Positions 1-13,556 of a DNA stretch of 64,000 nucleotides are shown piece after piece. Below the pieces are notes generated by a model. The model was not told the origin of the DNA, ran no database searches, and saw only the letters and a list, made by a program, of their open reading frames with translations. The stretch comes from Calliopsis andreniformis (taxonomy: Eukaryota; Arthropoda; Insecta; Hymenoptera; Andrenidae). How positions within the stretch are numbered: the stretch's first letter is position 1; the number at the start of each line of letters is the position of its first letter. The translations under genes and the position numbers were made by a program. The stretch is taken from positions 558,001 through 622,000 of the forward strand of contig NW_027480468.1 of the NCBI RefSeq assembly GCF_051401765.1, in the 5' to 3' direction.

Positions 1-1190
1 AATCTTCAATCCTCAGTCCTCAATCCTCAATCCTCAACCCTCGATCTTCAATACTCAATACCCAATCCTCAATCTTCAATCCTCAATCCTCAATCCTCAA
101 CTCTCGATTCTCAATCCTCAATCCTCAATCCTCAATTCTCAATCCTCAATCCTCAGTCCTCAGTCCTCAATACACAATCTTCAATCCTCAATCCTCAATC
201 CTCAATCCTCAATCCTCATTCGTCAATCCTCAATACCCAATCCTCAATCTTCAATCCTCAATCCTTAATGCTCAATTCTCAACCCTCAATCCTCAGTTCT
301 CAGTCCACAAACCTCAATCCTCAATCCTCAGGTCTCAGTCCTCAAACCTCAATCCTCAATCCTCAATCCTCAATCCTCAATCCTCAATCCTCAATCCTCA
401 ATCCTCTATCCTCAATCCTCAGTCCTCAATCGTCAGTCTTCATTCCTCAATGCTCAATCTTCAATCCTCAATCCTCAATCCTCAATCCTCAGTCCTCAGT
501 CCTCAAACCTCAATCCTCAGCCCTCAGCGCTCATCCACAATCCTCAATCCTCAATCTTCAATCCACAATCGTCAATTCTCAATCCTCAATCCTCAATCCT
601 CAGTCCTCAAACCTCAATCCTCAATCCTCAATCCTCAATCCTCAATCATCAATCCTCAACACTCAAACTTCTGTCGTCAATCCTCAATACTCAATCCTCA
701 ATCCTCAATCCTCAATCGACAGTCTTCAATCCTCAATCCTCAATTCTCAATCCTCAATCCTAAGTCCTCAGTCCTCAAACCTCAATCCTCAACCCTCAGC
801 CCTGATCCTCAATCCTCAATCCTCAATCTTCAATCCTCAATCCTCAATCCTCAATACTCAACCTTCAATCCTCAATCCTCAGTCCTCGAACCTCAATTCT
901 GAATCCTCAATCCTGAATCCTTAATCTTCAATCCTCAATCCCCAATCCTCAATCTTCAATCCTCAATACTCAATCCTCAATCCTCAATCCTCAATCCTCA
1001 ACCTTCAATCCTCGATCCTCAATCCTCAATCCTCAGTCCCAAATACTCAATCTTCAATCCATAATCCTCAACCCTCAATCTTCAATACTCAATACACAAT
1101 CTTCAATCCTCAATCCTCAATCCTCAGTCCTCAATCCTCAATCTTCAATCCTCAATACTCAATCTTCAATCCTCAATCCTCAATCTTCAA
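1..1190. repeat. Left-end module, repeated in the last 4 kb of the window
   Basis: The first ~425 bases match the segment from 60136 (offset 60135) in variant order, including the rare words CAGTCCACAAACC and CTCAGGTCTC. From about 400 to about 1185 the segment matches 61787-62572 (offset 61387). Its opening is seen again from 61535 and 63548. The copy near 61.5 kb lacks 147 bases (21 units) relative to this one. No gene is present; open + frames here are the heptapeptide artefact. Confidence 0.85.
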
Positions 1191-3353
1191 TCCTCAATCC
1201 TCAATCCTCAATCCTCAATCCTCGATCTTCAGTCCTCAATACCCAATCCTCAAACTTCAATCCTCAATCCACAATCCTCAACACTCGATCCTCAATCCTC
1301 AATCCTCAATCCTCAATTCTCAGTCCTCAATCCTCAGTCCTCAGTCCTCAATACACAATCTTCAATCCTCAATCCTCAATCCTCAATCCTCAATCCTCAC
1401 ACTTCAATCCTCAATACCCAATCCTCAATCTTCAATCCTCAATCCTCAATGCTCAATTCTCAACCCTCAATCCTCAGTCCTCAGTCCTCATACCTCAATC
1501 CTCAATCCTCAATCCTCAATCCTCAATCTTCAATCCTCAATCCTCAATCCTCATTCTTCAATCCTCAATACCCAATCTTCAATCTTCAATCATCAATCCT
1601 CAATCCTCACATCTCAATCCTCAATCCTAAGTCCTCAGTCCTCAAACCTCAATCCTCAACCCTCAGCCCTCATCCTCAATCCTCAATCCTCAATCTTCAA
1701 TCCTCAATCCTCAATCCTCAATACTCAATCTTCAATCTTCTATCCTCAGTCCTCAAACCTCAATTCTGAATCCTCAGTCCTCAATCCTCAATCCTCAATC
1801 CTCAATCCTCAATCTTCAATCCTCGATCCTCAATCCTCAATCCTCAATCCTCAATCCTCAATCTTCAATCCTCGATCCTCAATCCTCAATCCTCCGTCCC
1901 AAATCCTCAATATTCAATCCATAATCCTCAACCCTCAACCTTCAATCCTCAATACTCAATCTTCAATCCTCAATCCTCAATCCTCAATCCTCAATCCCCA
2001 ATCCTCAGTCCTCAAACCTCAATCCTGAATCCTCAATCCTGAATCCTCAATCTTCGGCCCTCAATCCTCAATCCTCAATCGTCAATCCTCAATACTCTAT
2101 CTTCAATCCTCAATCCTCAGTCCTCAAACCTCAATTCTGAATCCTCAATCCTGAATGCTCAATCTTCGGCCCTCAGTCCTCAACAATCAGTTGTCAATCC
2201 TCAATCCTCAATAGAATATCCTCAATTCACAGTTTTAAATACTCAATACAGAATCTGCAATCATCAATCCTCTATCCACAGACATCAATTCTCATCACTC
2301 AACCCTCAACACTCTGCCCCAATATTCAGTCCTCAATCCTCAATCCTCAATCCTCAATCGTCAATCCTCAATCCCCAAAACTCAATCTACCATCCTCAAT
2401 CCTCAATCCTCAATCCTCATTCTTCCATCCTCAATACCCAATCCTCAATCTTCAATCCTCAATCCTCAATCCTCAATTCTGAATCCTCAATCCTCAATTT
2501 TCAATCCTCATTCTTCAATCCTCAATACCCAATACTCAATCTTCAATCATCAATCCTCAATCCTCGACCCTCAATCCTCAATCCTCAATCGTCAATCTCC
2601 AATCCTGAATACTCAATCTTCAATCCTCAATCCTCAATCCTCATCCTTCAATCCTCAATACCCAATCCTCAATCTTCAATCTTCAATCCTCAATCCTCAA
2701 TCCTGAATTCTCAATCCTCAATCCTCAGTCCTCAGTCCTCAAACCTCAATCCTCAACCCTCAGCCCTCATCCTCAATCCTCAATCCTCAATCCTCATTGC
2801 TCAATCTTCAATCCTCAATACTCAAACTTCAATCCTCAATCCTCAATACGCAATCCTCAATCCTCAATCCTCAATCCTCAATAGTCAGTCTTCAATCCTC
2901 AATACTCAATCTTCAATACTCAATCCTCAATCCTCAATCCTCAATCCTCGATCTTCAGTCCTCAATACCCAATCCTCAAACTTCAATCCTCAATCCTCAA
3001 TCCTCAACACTCGATCCTCAATCCTCAATCCTCAATCCTCAATTCTCAATCCTCAATCCTCAGTCGTCAGTCCTCAATACACAATCTTCAATCCTCAATC
3101 CTCAATCCTCAATCCTCAATCCTCAATCCTCAATCCTCATTCTTCAATCCTCAATACCCAATCCTCAATCTTCAATCCTCAATCCTCAATGCTCAATTCT
3201 CAAGCCTCAATCCTCAGTCCTCAGCCCTCAAACCTCAATCCTCAATCCTCAACCCTCAATCCTCAATCTTCAATCCTCAACACTCAAACTTCAGTCGTCA
3301 ATCCTCAATACTCAATCCTCATTCTTCAATCCTCAATACCCAATCCTCAATCT
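1191..3353. repeat. Older mosaic of heptamer variants
   Basis: Heptamer satellite with denser substitutions than the right half. It contains one 146-bp cassette (2184) and variant runs that recur at other offsets, for example the CTCCGTCCC-containing run near 1891 that is seen again near 3752 and 5758. No gene or RNA is seen. Confidence 0.8.
2184..2329. repeat. 146-bp divergent cassette, subtype alpha
   Basis: First of 18 related islands that break the heptamer rhythm. In order it carries CAATCAGTTGTCAA, ATAGAATATCC, CAATTCACAG, CTATCCACA, CATCAATTCTCATCACTC and a CCCCAATATTCAG end. CTTCGGCCC lies just upstream. The short inverted pair ACAA-TCAG-TTGT at its start is rare in this array, which otherwise lacks self-complementarity. 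This copy has CTCTGCCCC where the others have CTCTGTCCCC. Function unknown; it may simply be an old degenerate segment used as a higher-order landmark. Confidence 0.85.
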
Positions 3354-4042
3354 TCAATCCTCAATCCTCAATCCTCAACTCTCAATCCTCAATCCTCGAT
3401 CCTCAGACCTCAAACATCAATACTCAACCCTCAGACCTCGTCCTCAATCCACAATCCTCAATCCCCAATCCTCCATCTTCAATCATCAATATACAATCTT
3501 CAGTACTCAATCCCCAATACTCAATCCGCAATCCTCAATCCTCAATGTTCAATCCGCGATACCCAATCCTCAATGTTCAACACTCAATACTCAATCCTCA
3601 ATCCTCAATCCTCAATCCTCAATCCTCAATTCTCAATCCTGAACCCTCAATCTTCAATCCTCAATCCCCAATCCTCAATCTTCAATCCTCAATCCTCAAT
3701 CCTCAATCCTCAATCCTCAATCTTCAATCCTCGATCCTCAATCCTCAATCCTCCGTCCCAACTACTCAATATTCAATCCATAATCCTCAACCCTCAACCT
3801 TCAATCCTCAATACTCAATCTTCAATCCTCAATCCTCAATCCTCAATCCTCAATCCCCAATCCTCAGTCCTCAAACCTCAATCCTGAATCCTCAATCCTG
3901 AATCCTCAATCTTCGGCCCTCAATCCTCAATCCTCAATCTTCAATCCTCAATACTCAATCTTCAATCCTCAATCCTCAGTCCTCAAACCTCAATTCTGAA
4001 TCCTCAATCCTGAATGCTCAATCTTCGGCCCTCAGTCCTCAA

Positions 4043-4189
4043 CAATCAGTTGTCAATCCTCAATCCTCAATAGAATATCCTCAATTCACAGTTTTAAATA
4101 CTCAATACACAATCTGCAATCATAAAACCTCTATCCACAGACATCAATTCTCATCACTCAACCCTCAACACTCTGTCCCCAATATTCAG
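4043..4189. repeat. Divergent cassette, subtype alpha
   Basis: It has ATAGAATATCC, GTTTTAAATACTC and CACAGACATC. The private change AATCATAAAACC distinguishes it from the 6049 copy. A subtype-beta copy follows 594 bases later. Confidence 0.85.
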
Positions 4190-4636
4190 TCATCAATCCT
4201 CAATCCTCAATCCTCAATCGTCAATCCTCAATCCTCAAAACTCAATCTACCATCCTCAATCCTCAATCCTCAATCCTCATTCTTCCATCCTCAATACCCA
4301 ATCCTCAATCTTCAATCCTCAATCCTCAATCCTCAATTCTGAATCCTCAATCCTCAATTTTCAATCTTCATTCTTCAATCCTCAATACCCAATACTCAAT
4401 CTGCAATCCTCAATCCTCAATCCTCAATTCTCAATCCTCAACCCTCAGTACACAGTCCTCAAACCTCAATCCTCAACCCTCAGCCCTCATCGTCAATCCT
4501 CAATCCTCAATCCTCAATCCTCAATCCTCAATATTCAATCCTCAACACTCAATCTTCATTCCTCAATCCTCAGTCCTCAAACCTCAATTCTGAATCCTCA
4601 ATCCTGAATCCTCAATCTTCGGCCCTCGGTCCTCAA

Positions 4637-4783
4637 CAATCAGTTGTCAACCCTCAGTACTCAATAGTATATCCTCAATTCACAGTTTTCAATACTCAAT
4701 ACTCAATCTGCAATCATCAAACCTCTATCCACAAACATCAATTCTCATCACTCAACCCTCAACACTCTGTCCCCAATATTCAG
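4637..4783. repeat. Divergent cassette, subtype beta
   Basis: Beta copies have AACCCTCAGTACTC and ATAGTATATCC near the start and CACAAACATC later. Preceded by CTTCGGCCCTCGG. Paired with the alpha copy 594 bases upstream. Confidence 0.85.
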
Positions 4784-6048
4784 TCCTCAATCCTCAATCC
4801 TCAATCCTCAATCTTCAATCCTCGATCCTCAATCCTCAATCCTCAGTCCCAAATACTCAACCTTCAATCCATAATCCTCAACCCTCAATCTTCAATCCTC
4901 AATACTCAACCTTCAATCCTCAATCCTCAATCCTCAATACTCAATACTGAATCCTCAATCCTCAATCTTCAATCCTCAATACTCTATCTGCAATCCTCAA
5001 TCCTCAATACTCAATCCTCAATCCTCATTCTTCAATCCTCAATACCGAATCCTCAATCTTCAATCCTCAATCCTCAATCCTGAATTCTCAATCCTCAATC
5101 CTCAGTCCTCAGTCCTCAAACCTCAATCCTCAACCCTCAGCCCTCATCCTCAATCCTCAATCCTCAATCCTCAATGCTCAATCTTCAATCCTCAATACTC
5201 AGACTTCAATCCTCAATCCTCAATATGCAATCCTCAATCCTCAATCCTCAATAATCAATAGTCAGTCTTCAATCCTCAATACTCAATCTTCAATACTCAA
5301 TCCTCAATCCTCAATCCTCAATCCTCGATCTTCAGTCCTCAATACCCAATCCTCAAACTTCAATCCTCAATCCTCAATCCTCAACTCTCAATCCTCAATC
5401 CTCGATCCTCAGACCTCAAACATCAATACTCAACCCTCAGACCTCGTCCTCAATCCACAATCCTCAATCCCCAATCCTCCATCTTCAATCATCAATATAC
5501 AATCTTCAGTACTCAATCCCCAATACTCAATCCGCAATCCTCAATCCTCAATGTTCAATCCGCGATACCCAATCCTCAATGTTCAACACTCAATACTCAA
5601 TCCTCAATCCTCAATCCTCAATCCTCAATCCTCAATTCTCAATCCTGAACCCTCAATCTTCAATCCTCAATCCCCAATCCTCAATCTTCAATCCTCAATC
5701 CTCAATCCTCAATCCTCAATCCTCAATCTTCAATCCTCGATCCTCAATCCTCAATCCTCCGTCCCAACTACTCAATATTCAATCCATAATCCTCAACCCT
5801 CAACCTTCAATCCTCAATACTCAATCTTGAATCCTCAATCCTCAATCCTCAATCCTCAATCCCCAATCCTCAGTCCTCAAACCTCAATCCTGAATCCTCA
5901 ATCCTGAATCCTCAATCTTCGGCCCTCAATCCTCAATCCTCAATCTTCAATCCTCAATACTCAATCTTCAATCCTCAATCCTCAGTCCTCAAACCTCAAT
6001 TCTGAATCCTCAATCCTGAATGCTCAATCTTCGGCCCTCAGTCCTCAA

Positions 6049-6195
6049 CAATCAGTTGTCAATCCTCAATCCTCAATAGAATATCCTCAATTCACAGTTT
6101 TAAATACTCAATACACAATCTGCAATCATCAAACCTCTATCCACAGACATCAATTCTCATCACTCAACCCTCAACACTCTGTCCCCAATATTCAG
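6049..6195. repeat. Divergent cassette, subtype alpha
   Basis: Duplicate of the 4043 copy at offset 2006, with AATCATCAAACC retained. Paired with beta at 6643. Confidence 0.85.
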
Positions 6196-6642
6196 TCATC
6201 AATCCTCAATCCTCAATCCTCAATCGTCAATCCTCAATCCTCAAAACTCAATCTACCATCCTCAATCCTCAATCCTCAATCCTCATTCTTCCATCCTCAA
6301 TACCCAATCCTCAATCTTCAATCCTCAATCCTCAATCCTCAATTCTGAATCCTCAATCCTCAATTTTCAATCTTCATTCTTCAATCCTCAATACCCAATA
6401 CTCAATCTGCAATCCTCAATCCTCAATCCTCAATTCTCAATCCTCAACCCTCAGTACACAGTCCTCAAACCTCAATCCTCAACCCTCAGCCCTCATCGTC
6501 AATCCTCAATCCTCAATCCTCAATCCTCAATCCTCAATATTCAATCCTCAACACTCAATCTTCAACCCTCAATCCTCAGTCCTCAAACCTCAATTCTGAA
6601 TCCTCAATCCTGAATCCTCAATCTTCGGCCCTCGGTCCTCAA

Positions 6643-6789
6643 CAATCAGTTGTCAACCCTCAGTACTCAATAGTATATCCTCAATTCACAGTTTTCAATA
6701 CTCAATACTCAATCTGCAATCATCAAACCTCTATCCACAAACATCAATTCTCATCACTCAACCCTCAACACTCTGTCCCCAATATTCAG
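6643..6789. repeat. Divergent cassette, subtype beta
   Basis: Duplicate of the 4637 copy at offset 2006, with the same CTCGGTCC upstream. Confidence 0.85.
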
Positions 6790-8352
6790 TCCTCAATCCT
6801 CAATCCTCAATCCTCAATCTTCAATCCTCGATCCTCAATCCTCAATCCTCAGTCCCAAATACTCAACCTTCAATCCATAATCCTCAACCCTCAATCTTCA
6901 ATCCTCAATACTCAACCTTCAATCCTCAATCCTCAATCCTCAATACTCAATCCTGAATCCTCAATCCTGAATCTTCAATCCTCAATACTCAATCTGCAAT
7001 CCTCAATCCTCAATACTCAATCCTCAATCCTCATTCTTCAATCCTCAATACCGAATCCTCAATCTTCAATCCTCAATCCTCAATCCTGAATTCTCAATCC
7101 TCAATCCTCAGTCCTCAGTCCTCAAACCTCAATCCTCAACCCTCAGCCCTCATCCTCAATCCTCAATCCTCAATCCTCAATGCTCAATCTTCAATCCTCA
7201 ATACTCAGACTTCAATCCTCAATCCTCAATATGCAATCCTCAATCCTCAATCCTCAATAATCAATAGTCAGTCTTCAATCCTCAATACTCAATCTTCAAT
7301 ACTCAATCCTCAATCCTCAATCCTCAATCCTCGATCTTCAGTCCTCAATACCCAATCCTCAAACTTCAATCCTCAATCCTCAATCCTCAACACTCGATCC
7401 TCAATCCTCAATCCTCAATCCTCAATTCTCAATCCTCAATCCTCAGTCCTCAGTCCTCAATACACAATCTTCAATCCTCAATCCTCAATCCTCAATCCTC
7501 AATCCTCATTCTTCAATCCTGAATACCCAATCCTCAATCTTCAATCCTCAATCCTCAATGCTCAATTCTCAATCCTCAATCCTCAATCCTCAACCCTCAA
7601 TCCTGAGTCCTCAATCCTCAATCGTCAGTCTTCAATCCTCAATACTCAATCTTCAATCCCCAATCCTCAATCCTCAATCCTCAATCCTCATTCTTCAATC
7701 CTCAATACCCAATCTTCAATCTTCAATCTTCAATCATCAATCCTCAATCCTCAATTCTCAATCCTCAATCCTAAGTCCTCAGTCCTCAAACCTCAATCCT
7801 CAACCCTCAGCCCTCATCCTCAATCCTCAATCCTCAATCTTCAATCCTCAATCCTCAATCCTCAATACTCAACCTTCAATCCTCAATCCTCAGTCCTCAA
7901 ACCTCAATTCTGAATCCTCAATCCTGAATCCTTAATCTTCAATCCTCAATCCCCAATCCTCAATCTTCAATCCTCAATCCTCAATCCTCAATCCTCAATC
8001 CTCAATCTTCAATCCTCGATCCTCAATCCTCAATCCTCAGTCCCAAATACTCAATCTTCAATCCATAATCCACAACCCTCAATCTTCAATACTCAATACT
8101 CAATCTTCAATCCTCAATCCTCAATCCTCAGTTCTCAATCCTCAATCTTCAATCCTCAATACTCAATCTTCAATCCTCAATCCTCAATCCTCAATCCTCA
8201 ATCCTGAATCCTCAATCCTCAATCTTCAATCCTCAATACTCAATCTGCAATCCTCAATCCTCAATCCTCAATCCTCAATCCTCAATCCTCATTCTTCAAT
8301 CCTCAATACCGAATCCTCAATCTTCAATCCTCAATCCTCAATCCTCAATTCT

Positions 8353-8465
8353 CAGTACTCAATCTTCAATCTTCAATATTCAATCTTCAATCCTCAATTT
8401 CTCAATCCTCAACCCTCAATCCTCAGCCCTCAATGTTCAATCCGCAATAACTAATCCACAATCTT
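8353..8465. repeat. ~112-bp island with CGCAATAACTAATCC
   Basis: A second kind of phase-breaking island. It has CTCAGTACTCAAT, an 8-base unit in CAATTTCTCAATCC, then CCCTCAATGTTCAATCCGC and ATAACTAATCC. This is the leftmost full copy and has CAATCTTCAATCTTC where later copies have CAATGTTCAATCATC. Only the first half of the motif recurs near 10597, 17702, 17955, 18485, 32783, 33036 and 33566. Confidence 0.8.
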
Positions 8466-8573
8466 CAATCCTCAATCCTCAATCCTCAATCCTCAATCCT
8501 CAATCCTCAGCCCTCAAACCTCAATCCTGAATCCTCAATCCTGAATCCTCGATCTTCAGCTCTCAGTCCTCAA

Positions 8574-8711
8574 CAATCAGTTGTCAATCCTTAATTCTCA
8601 ATAGAATATCATCAATTCACAGCTTTCAATACTCAATACTCAACCTGCAATCTTCAAATCTCTATCCACAAACATAAATTCTCATCACACAACGCTCAAC
8701 GCTCAGTCCCC
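8574..8711. repeat. Divergent cassette, subtype delta
   Basis: Delta copies have CCTTAATTCTC after the opening motif, CAGCTTTC, CAATCTTCAAATC and the doubled CAACGCTCAACGCTCAG end. Here ACATAAATTC and CACACAACG are private changes. Confidence 0.8.
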
Positions 8712-9397
8712 AATCCTCAATCTTCAATCCTCAGTCCTCAACACTCAGTCACCAATCCTCAATCTTCAATCCTCAATACTCAATCTTCAATCCTCAATCC
8801 TCAATCCTCGATCCTCTATCCTCAATCCTCAGTCGTCAATCTCCAATCCTGAATACTCAATCCTCAATCCTCAATCCTCATCCTTCAATCCTCAATACCC
8901 AATCCCCAATCTTCAATCCTCAATCCTCAATCCTGAATTCTCAATCCTCAATCCTCAGTCCTCAGGCCTCAAACCTCAATCCTCAACCCTCAGCCCTCAC
9001 CCTCAATCCTCAATCCTCAATCCTCAATCCTCAATCTTCAATCCTCAATACTCAAACTTCAATCCTCAATCCTCAATACGCAATCCTCAATCCTCAATCC
9101 TCAATCGTCAGTCTTCAATCCTCAATACTCAATCTTCAATCGTCAATCCTCAATCCTCAATCCTCAATCCTCGATCTTCAATCCTCAATACCCAATCCTC
9201 AATCTTCAATCCTCAATCCTCAATCCTCAACTCTCGATTCTCAATCCTCAATCCTCAATCCTCAATTCTCAATCCTCAATCCTCAGTCCTCAGTCCTCAG
9301 TACACAATCTTCAATCCTCAATCCTCAATCCTCAATCCTCAATCCTCATTCTTCAATCCTCAATTCCCAATCCTCAATCTTCAATCCTGAATCCTCA

Positions 9398-10888
9398 ATG
9401 CTCAATTCTCAACCCTCAATCCTCAGTTCTCAGTCCTCAAACCTCAATCCTCAATCCTCAGTTCTCAGTCCTCAAACCTCAATCCTCAATTCTCAATTCT
9501 CAATTCTGAATCCTCAATCCTCAATTTTCAATCCTCATTCTTCAATCCTCAATACCCAATACTCAATCTTCAATCCTCAATCCTCAATCCTCGACCCTCA
9601 ATCCTCAATCCTCAATCGTCAATCTCCAATCCTGAATACTCAATCTTCAATCCTCAATCCTCAATCCTCATCCTTCAATCCTCAATACCCAATCCTCAAT
9701 CATCTATCCTCAATCCTCAATCCTGAATTCTCAATCCTCAATCCTCAGTCCTCAGTCCCCAAACCTCAATCCTCAACCCTCAGCCCTCACCCTCAATCCT
9801 CAATCCTCAATCCTCAATCCTCAGTCTTCAATCCTCAATACTCAAACTTCAATCCTCAATCCTCAATACGCAATCCTCAATCCTCAATCCTCAATCCTCA
9901 ATCGTCTGTCTTCAATCCTCAATACTCAATCTTCAATACTCAATCCTCAATCCTCAATCCTCAGTCCTCGATCTTCAGTCCTCAATACCCAATCCTCAAA
10001 CTTCAATCCTCAATCCTCAATCCTCAACACTCGATCCTCAATCCTCAATCCTCAATCCTCAATCCTCAATTCTCAATCCTCAATCCTCAGTCCTCAGTCC
10101 TCAATACACAATCTTCAATCCTCAATCCTCAATCCTCAATCCTCAATCCTCACACTTCAATCCTCAATACCCAATCCTCAATCTTCAATCCTCTATCCTC
10201 AATGCTGAATTCTCAACCCTCCATCCTCAGTCCTCAGTCCTCATACCTCAATCCTCAATCCTCAATCCTCAATACTCAATCTTCAATCCTCAACACTCAA
10301 ACTTCAGTCGTCAATCCTCAACACTCAATCCTCAATCCTCAATCGACAGTCTTCAATCCTCAATACTCAATCTTCAATCCCCAATCCTCAATCCTCAACC
10401 TTCAATCCTCAATACTCTATCTTCAATCCTCAATCCTCAATCCTCAATCCTCAATCCTGAATCCTCAATCGTCAATCTTCAATCCTCAAAACTCAATCTG
10501 CAATCCTCAATCCTCAATCCTCAATCCTCAATCCTCATTCTTCAGTCCTCAATACCGAATCCTCAATCTTCAATCCTCAATCCTCAATCCTCAATTCTCA
10601 GTACTCAATGTTCAATCATCAATATTCAATCTTCAATCCCCAATCCTCAATCCTCAACCTTCAATCCTCAATACTCTATCTTCAATCCTCAATCCTCAAT
10701 CCTCAATCCTCAATCCTGAATCCTCAATCGTCAATCTTCAATCCTCAAAACTCAATCTGCAATCCTCAATCCTCAATCCTCAATCCTCAATCCTCAATCC
10801 TCAGCCCTCAAACCTCAATCCTGAATCCTCAATCCTGAATCCTCGATCTTCAGCTCTCAGTCCTCAACAATCAGTTGTCAATCCTTAA
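9398..10888 (+). other. Longest open + frame (496 codons); not called as a gene
   Basis: This frame starts at an ATG made by one substitution (AATGCTC from AATCCTC) and runs without a stop, encoding only degenerate S-I-L-N-P-Q-S heptads. It has no signal peptide, hydrophobic segment, domain or change in composition at either end. The other two + frames in the region spell the same heptad, because the DNA unit length is not divisible by three. The end is a TAA created by ATCCTTAAT, again one substitution. I infer it is a by-product of a stop-free repeat. A translated transcript would be needed to say otherwise. Confidence 0.9.
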
Positions 10889-11005
10889 TTCTCAATAGAG
10901 TATCATCAATTCACAGCTTTCAATACTCAATACTCAACCTGCAATCTTCAAATCTCTATCCACAAACATCAATTCTCATCACTCAACGCTCAACGCTCAG
11001 TCCCC
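10868..11005. repeat. Divergent cassette, subtype delta
   Basis: Relative of the 8574 copy at offset 2294; it has ATAGAGTATC in place of ATAGAATATC. Confidence 0.8.
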
Positions 11006-11870
11006 AATCCTCAATCTTCAATCCTCAGTCTTCAACACTCAGTCCCCAATCCTCAATCTTCAAACCTCAATACTCAATCTTCAATCCTCGATCCTCAATC
11101 CTCGATCCTCAATCCCCAATCCTCAATCGTCAATCTCCAATCCTGAATACTCAATCCTCAATCCTCAATCCTCAATCCTCATCCTTCAATCCTCAATACC
11201 CAATCCTCAATCTTCAATCCTCAATCCTCAATCCTGAATTCTCAATCCTCAATCCTCAGTCCTCAGTCCTCAAACCTCAATCCTCAACCCTCAGCCCTCA
11301 CCCTCAATCCTCAATCCTCAATCCTCAATCCTCAATCTTCAATCCTCAATACTCAAACTTCAATCCTCAATCCTCAATACGCAATCCTCAATCCTCAATC
11401 CTCAATCGTCAGTCTTCAATCCTGAATACTCAATCTTCAATCTTCAATCCTCAATCCTCAATCCTCAATCCTCAATCCTCGATCTTCAATACTCAATACC
11501 CAATCCTCAATCTTCAATCCTCAGTCCTCAATCCTCAACTCTCGATTCTCAATCCTCAATCCTCAATCCTCAATTCTCAATCCTCAATCCTCAGTCCTCA
11601 GTCCTCAATACACAATCTTCAATCCTCAATCCTCAATCCTCATTCTTCAATCCTCAATACCCAATCCTCAATCTTCAATCCTCAATACTCAATGCACAAT
11701 TCTCAACCCTCAATCCTCAGTTCTCAGTCCTCAAACCTCAATCCTCAATCCTCAATCCTCAACCCTCAATCATCAATCCTCAACACTCAAACTTCAATCG
11801 TCAATCCTCAATACTCAATCCTCAATCCTCAATCCTCAATCGACAGTCTTCAATCCTCAATACTCAATCT

Positions 11871-11957
11871 TCAATCCTCAATCCTCAATCCTCAATCCTC
11901 AATCCTCAATCCTCAATCCTCAATCCTCAATCCTCAATCCTCAATCCTCAATCCTCA
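11871..11957. repeat. Perfect heptamer tract, 12+ units
   Basis: An 87-base stretch of exact consensus without any variant. Such homogeneous tracts are the likeliest places for strand slippage and for misaligned exchange. Comparable tracts lie at the edges of the large duplications. Confidence 0.95.
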
Positions 11958-13018
11958 GTCCTCAGTCCTCAATCGTCAGTCTTCATTCCTCAATGCTCAA
12001 TCTTCAATCCTCAACCCCAATCCTCAATCCTCAGTCCTCAGTCCTCAAACCTCAATCCTCAACCCTCAGCCCTCATCCTCAATCCTCAATCCTCAATCTT
12101 CAATCCACAATCCTCAATTCTCAATCCTCAATCCTCAATCCTCAGACCTCAAACATCAACACTCAACCCTCAGTCCTCGTCCTCAATGCACAACCCTCAA
12201 TCCTCAATCCTCAATCTTCAATCATCAATATTCATTCTTCAATCCTCAATCCTCAATCCTCAATCCTCAATCCACAGTCCCCAAACCTCAATCCTCAATC
12301 TTCAATCCTCAATACTCAATCTTCAATCCTCAATCCTCAATCCTCAATCCTCAATCTTCATTCCTCAAACCTCAATGCTCAATCCTCAATCCTCATTCTT
12401 CAATCCTCAATACCCAATCCTCAATCTTCAATCCTCAATCCTCAATCCTCAACTCTCAATCCTCAATCCTCAGTCCTCAGTCCGCAAACCTCAATCCTCA
12501 ACCCTCAGCCCTCATCCTCAGTCCTCAATCCTCAATCCTCAACATTCAATCCTCAATACTCAATCTTCAATCCTCAATCCTCAGTCCTCAAACCTCAATT
12601 CTGAATCCTCAATCCTGAACCCTCAATCTTCAATCCTCAATCCCCAATCCTCAATCTTCAATCCTCAATCCTCAATCCTCAATCCTCAATCCTCAATCTT
12701 CAATCCTCGATCCTCAATCCTCAATCCTCCGTCCCAAATCCTCAATATTCAATCCATAATCCTCAACCCTCAATCTTCAATCCTCAATACTAAATCTTCA
12801 ATCCTCAATCCTCAATCCTCAATCCTCAATCCCCAATCCTCAGTCCTCAAACCTCAATCCTGAATCCTCAATCCTGAATCCTCAATCTTCGGCCCTCAAT
12901 CCTCAATCCTCAATCTTCAATCCTTAATACTCAATCTTCAATCCTCAATCCTCAGTCCTCAAACCTCAATTCTGAATCCTCAATCCTGAATGCTCAATCT
13001 TCGGCCCTCAGTCCTCAA

Positions 13019-13165
13019 CAATCAGTTGTCAATCCTCAATCCTCAATAGAATATCCTCAATTTACAGTTTTCAATACTCAATACACAATCTGGAATCATC
13101 AAACCACTATCCACAGACATCAATTCTCATCACTCAACCCTCAACACTCTGTCCCCAATATTCAG
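13019..13165. repeat. Divergent cassette, subtype alpha
   Basis: Private changes are CAATTTACAG, CTGGAATC and AAACCACTATCC. A beta copy follows after 538 bases, less than the 594 seen in the 2006-bp block. Confidence 0.85.
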
Positions 13166-13556
13166 TCCTCAATCCTCAATCCTCAATCCTCATTCCTCAT
13201 TCTTCCATCCTCAATACCCAATCCTCAATCTTCAATCCTCAATCCTCAATCCTCAATTCTGAATCCTCAATCCTCAATTTTCAATCTTCATTCTTCAATC
13301 CTCAATACCCAATACTCAATCTTCAATCCTCAATCCTCAATCCTCAATTCTCAATCCTCAACCCGCAGTACTCAGTCTTCAAACCTCAATCCTCAACCCT
13401 CAGCCCTCATCGTCAATCCTCAATCCTCAATCCTCAATCCTCAATCCTCAATATTCAATCCTCAATACTCAATCTTCAATCCTCAATCCTCAGTCCTGAA
13501 ACCCCAATTCTGAATCCTCAATCCTGAATCGTCAATCTTCGGCCCTCAGTCCTCAA

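Larger units (their letters stand above)
3354..5359. repeat. 2006-bp tandem duplication, copy 1
   Basis: This segment and the next share the same variant order at a constant offset of 2006 bases, for example the word GTTCAATCCGCGATACCC at 3547 and 5553. The copies differ by a handful of substitutions: near 4130 AAAACC against CAAACC; near 4558 TTCATTCC against TTCAACCC; near 4945 ATACTG against ATCCTG. The breakpoint lies in shared heptamers, so the edges are uncertain by roughly 30 bases. Each copy holds two 146-bp cassettes 594 bases apart. Before the duplicated stretch the two flanks differ at ATCTTC against AAACTTC. Confidence 0.9.
5360..7389. repeat. 2006-bp tandem duplication, copy 2
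   Basis: Second copy of the preceding block. It ends where the sequence changes from CAACTCTC to CAACACTCG near 7388. The few substitutions that separate it from copy 1 include CTTGAATCC near 5827 (CTTCAATCC in copy 1). It is clearly younger than the surrounding mosaic but older than the 10.5-kb duplication further right. Confidence 0.9.
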
